Source of the DNA: Forficula auricularia | Taxonomy: Eukaryota; Arthropoda; Insecta; Dermaptera; Forficulidae | Direction of reading: 5' to 3' | Length of the DNA: 64,000 nucleotides | Assembly: GCA_024734495.1 (NCBI GenBank) | Contig: JALMQS010000820.1 | Span: 124,001 to 188,000 of the forward strand | Shown here: positions 62,749 to 64,000 of the stretch, in pieces | Layout of the letters: every line of letters starts with the position of its first letter | Position numbering within the stretch: position 1 is the stretch's first letter | Made by a program: the position numbers and the translations under genes | Notes under the pieces: generated by a model | Told to the model about the DNA's origin: nothing | Databases searched by the model: none | What the model saw: the letters and a program-made list of their open reading frames with translations, nothing else

Positions 62749-63202
62749 GTAAGTGATACACTCCAAAATTAATTCAAATTCTACTATTAAGTATGTTAAA
62801 AATTTGACTTCAAATCGCTAATTTTTACTTTCACTTATATCATTATCATTTCATACTAGCTGATATATGTATACATGCTTCATTTACCAAATCGATTAAC
62901 TCCACTTTCTGAATTTTATTACATTTTAATGTCAAAGCACTTGATTGACTCCAGCTAGGATTGTATATATTCAAAACAAATTTCTCTAATAATAAATAAA
63001 TGATAAAAAAATTTTGGCCATTGAATAATAAATAATGTTCATTATTTCATCGCATTTCTCCACTTTTTGTTTTATGGAGTTAATCGATTTGGCAATTGTA
63101 TCAAGAGTTCTTGACACTTTAAGGATTTTTTCCAAGGCTATAAGAGTTAATTTCACAATGTCACTTCTAGGTGAAAGCAAACGATACTTTTACTTATTAG
63201 AT
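62749..63202. other. Intron-like AT-rich sequence
   Basis: An inverted pair ATGGAGTTAATCGATTTGGC (63074-63093) and CAAATCGATTAACTCCA (62888-62904) forms a foldback of about 200 bp. No exon was seen. Confidence 0.45.
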
Positions 63203-63640
63203 CAGGGGTCCCCAAACTGCGACCCGCGGGCCAAATCCGACCCTTAAAACTTTTCCATCCGCCCAGTGGCTACTATAGAATTAATTAACAAATATTCACT
63301 ATATTAAATATTAATGCCATATAATAGCGTATTATTAATATAATTTCCGTATACAGTGGAGTGGTTATAATCCAGATTAATTGTGACCGGACCCTGTCCG
63401 GATTATCAAAATGTCAAAACAAAAAAAAAGGTCGTTTAAGTTCATAACAAAAAAACCTGCGCCGGCGCGGCATCTAAATTTTGAATTGCAAACGGACCTT
63501 GACGTATCAGAAATACTCCGAGCAAAATTTTTAGAGAAAATATTTTCTACCCTACATTGACTTGACGACGAGGAAAAATATTCGAAATCATATAGTAATT
63601 CATGATTCGTGGAAATCGAATAGTAAACTTATGAAGTGAA
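63203..63640 (+). repeat. hAT-like repeat, left end
   Basis: CAGGGGTCCCCAAACTGCGA then CCCGCGGGCCAAATCCGAC is a classic hAT-type terminus. The matching right end was not found. CCGGATTATC and its inverse near 63375-63413 form a small inverted pair. Confidence 0.55.
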
Positions 63641-63747
63641 CAAGTTTTTTTTTAAACTATAACTAAATATAAAGAATGCCGCCCCAAATGCCCAGTGCGG
63701 ACCTCACTCCCCCCTCCTAGGTACGCCACTGTTCAATTTTACTTACT

Positions 63748-64000
63748 TTTTAACCGACTTCAAAAAAGGAGGAGGTTCGCTATTAGACTGATTTTTTTTC
63801 TGTCTATGTTACGTCATATCTCCGGCAATTGTGAACCATTTTTAACCGACTTCAAAAAAGGAGGAGGTTCTCTATTCGATTGATTTTTTTTTTTTTTTTT
63901 TTTTTTTGTGCCTATGTTACCTCATATCTCCGCCAATTGTCAACCGATTTTGAAAATTTTTTTTGCATTGGGTCCAGTCTAGCTTCCGATTGGTCCCATT
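63748..64000 (+). repeat. Two tandem ACCGACTTCAAAAA-family starts
   Basis: AACCGACTTCAAAAAAGGAG occurs at 63752 and again at 63844. The first copy stops after GTGAACC, where the second begins and continues past the window end as in 22696-22850. A poly-T run at 63887-63906 is extended in the second copy. Confidence 0.75.

Overview
This window looks like a piece of an AT-rich arthropod (probably insect) nuclear genome. The evidence is: no long bacterial-type ORFs; canonical GT-AG spliced mini-exons; tRNA-derived SINEs; Jockey/CR1-type LINE fragments; Penelope-like element (PLE) remnants with a GIY-YIG domain; hAT, Tc1/mariner and pogo-type DNA transposons; and two assembly gaps (25663-26544 and 47171-47270). 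The species cannot be named from sequence alone. Almost everything is intergenic or intronic and packed with repeats, and nearly all short ORFs are chance openings inside repeats.

Genes: only splice-bounded fragments are visible. A GC/CpG-rich block at about 13150-13319 ends in a donor site and is followed on the + strand by non-coding exons at 13730-13806 and 16332-16410. Some 46 kb further on is a tandem pair of 78-bp exons (62512-62589 and 62671-62748), each with an ATG-GAA near its 3' end. I read these as the long 5' leader of a + strand gene whose body lies beyond 64000. A coding-looking 151-bp exon on the - strand (11373-11523) suggests a divergent gene sharing the same promoter area.

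Repeats: the most striking layer is a set of inverted-repeat (foldback) elements whose arms carry hammerhead-ribozyme-like motifs (CTGANGAA, helix II, GAAA, then a palindromic helix III). They occur in several sequence families with different but complementary helix II sequences. One (17511-19139) encloses the C-terminal part of a PLE protein with a GIY-YIG domain, and another (39100-39760) encloses a shorter PLE remnant, which ties the whole set to PLE long-terminal repeats. Other layers are: hAT-type elements with 8-bp target duplications (2605-3953, 31239-31825, 34703-35252); TA-flanked elements (19964-20986 with a DUF4817-like helix-turn-helix remnant, 36874-37649, and 28717-30261 with a PHD-finger remnant); a TTAA-flanked element (56599-57258); an element family starting ACCGACTTCAAAAA; two SINEs with target duplications; a probable LTR with a 40-nt tRNA-His-matching primer site (46160-47053); and nested LINEs (29240-29985 and 60190-61390).

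Many insertions are nested, so the window contains several natural filled-site/empty-site comparisons that define element ends and target duplications without outside data. No CRISPR array, rRNA gene or intact protein-coding gene was seen.
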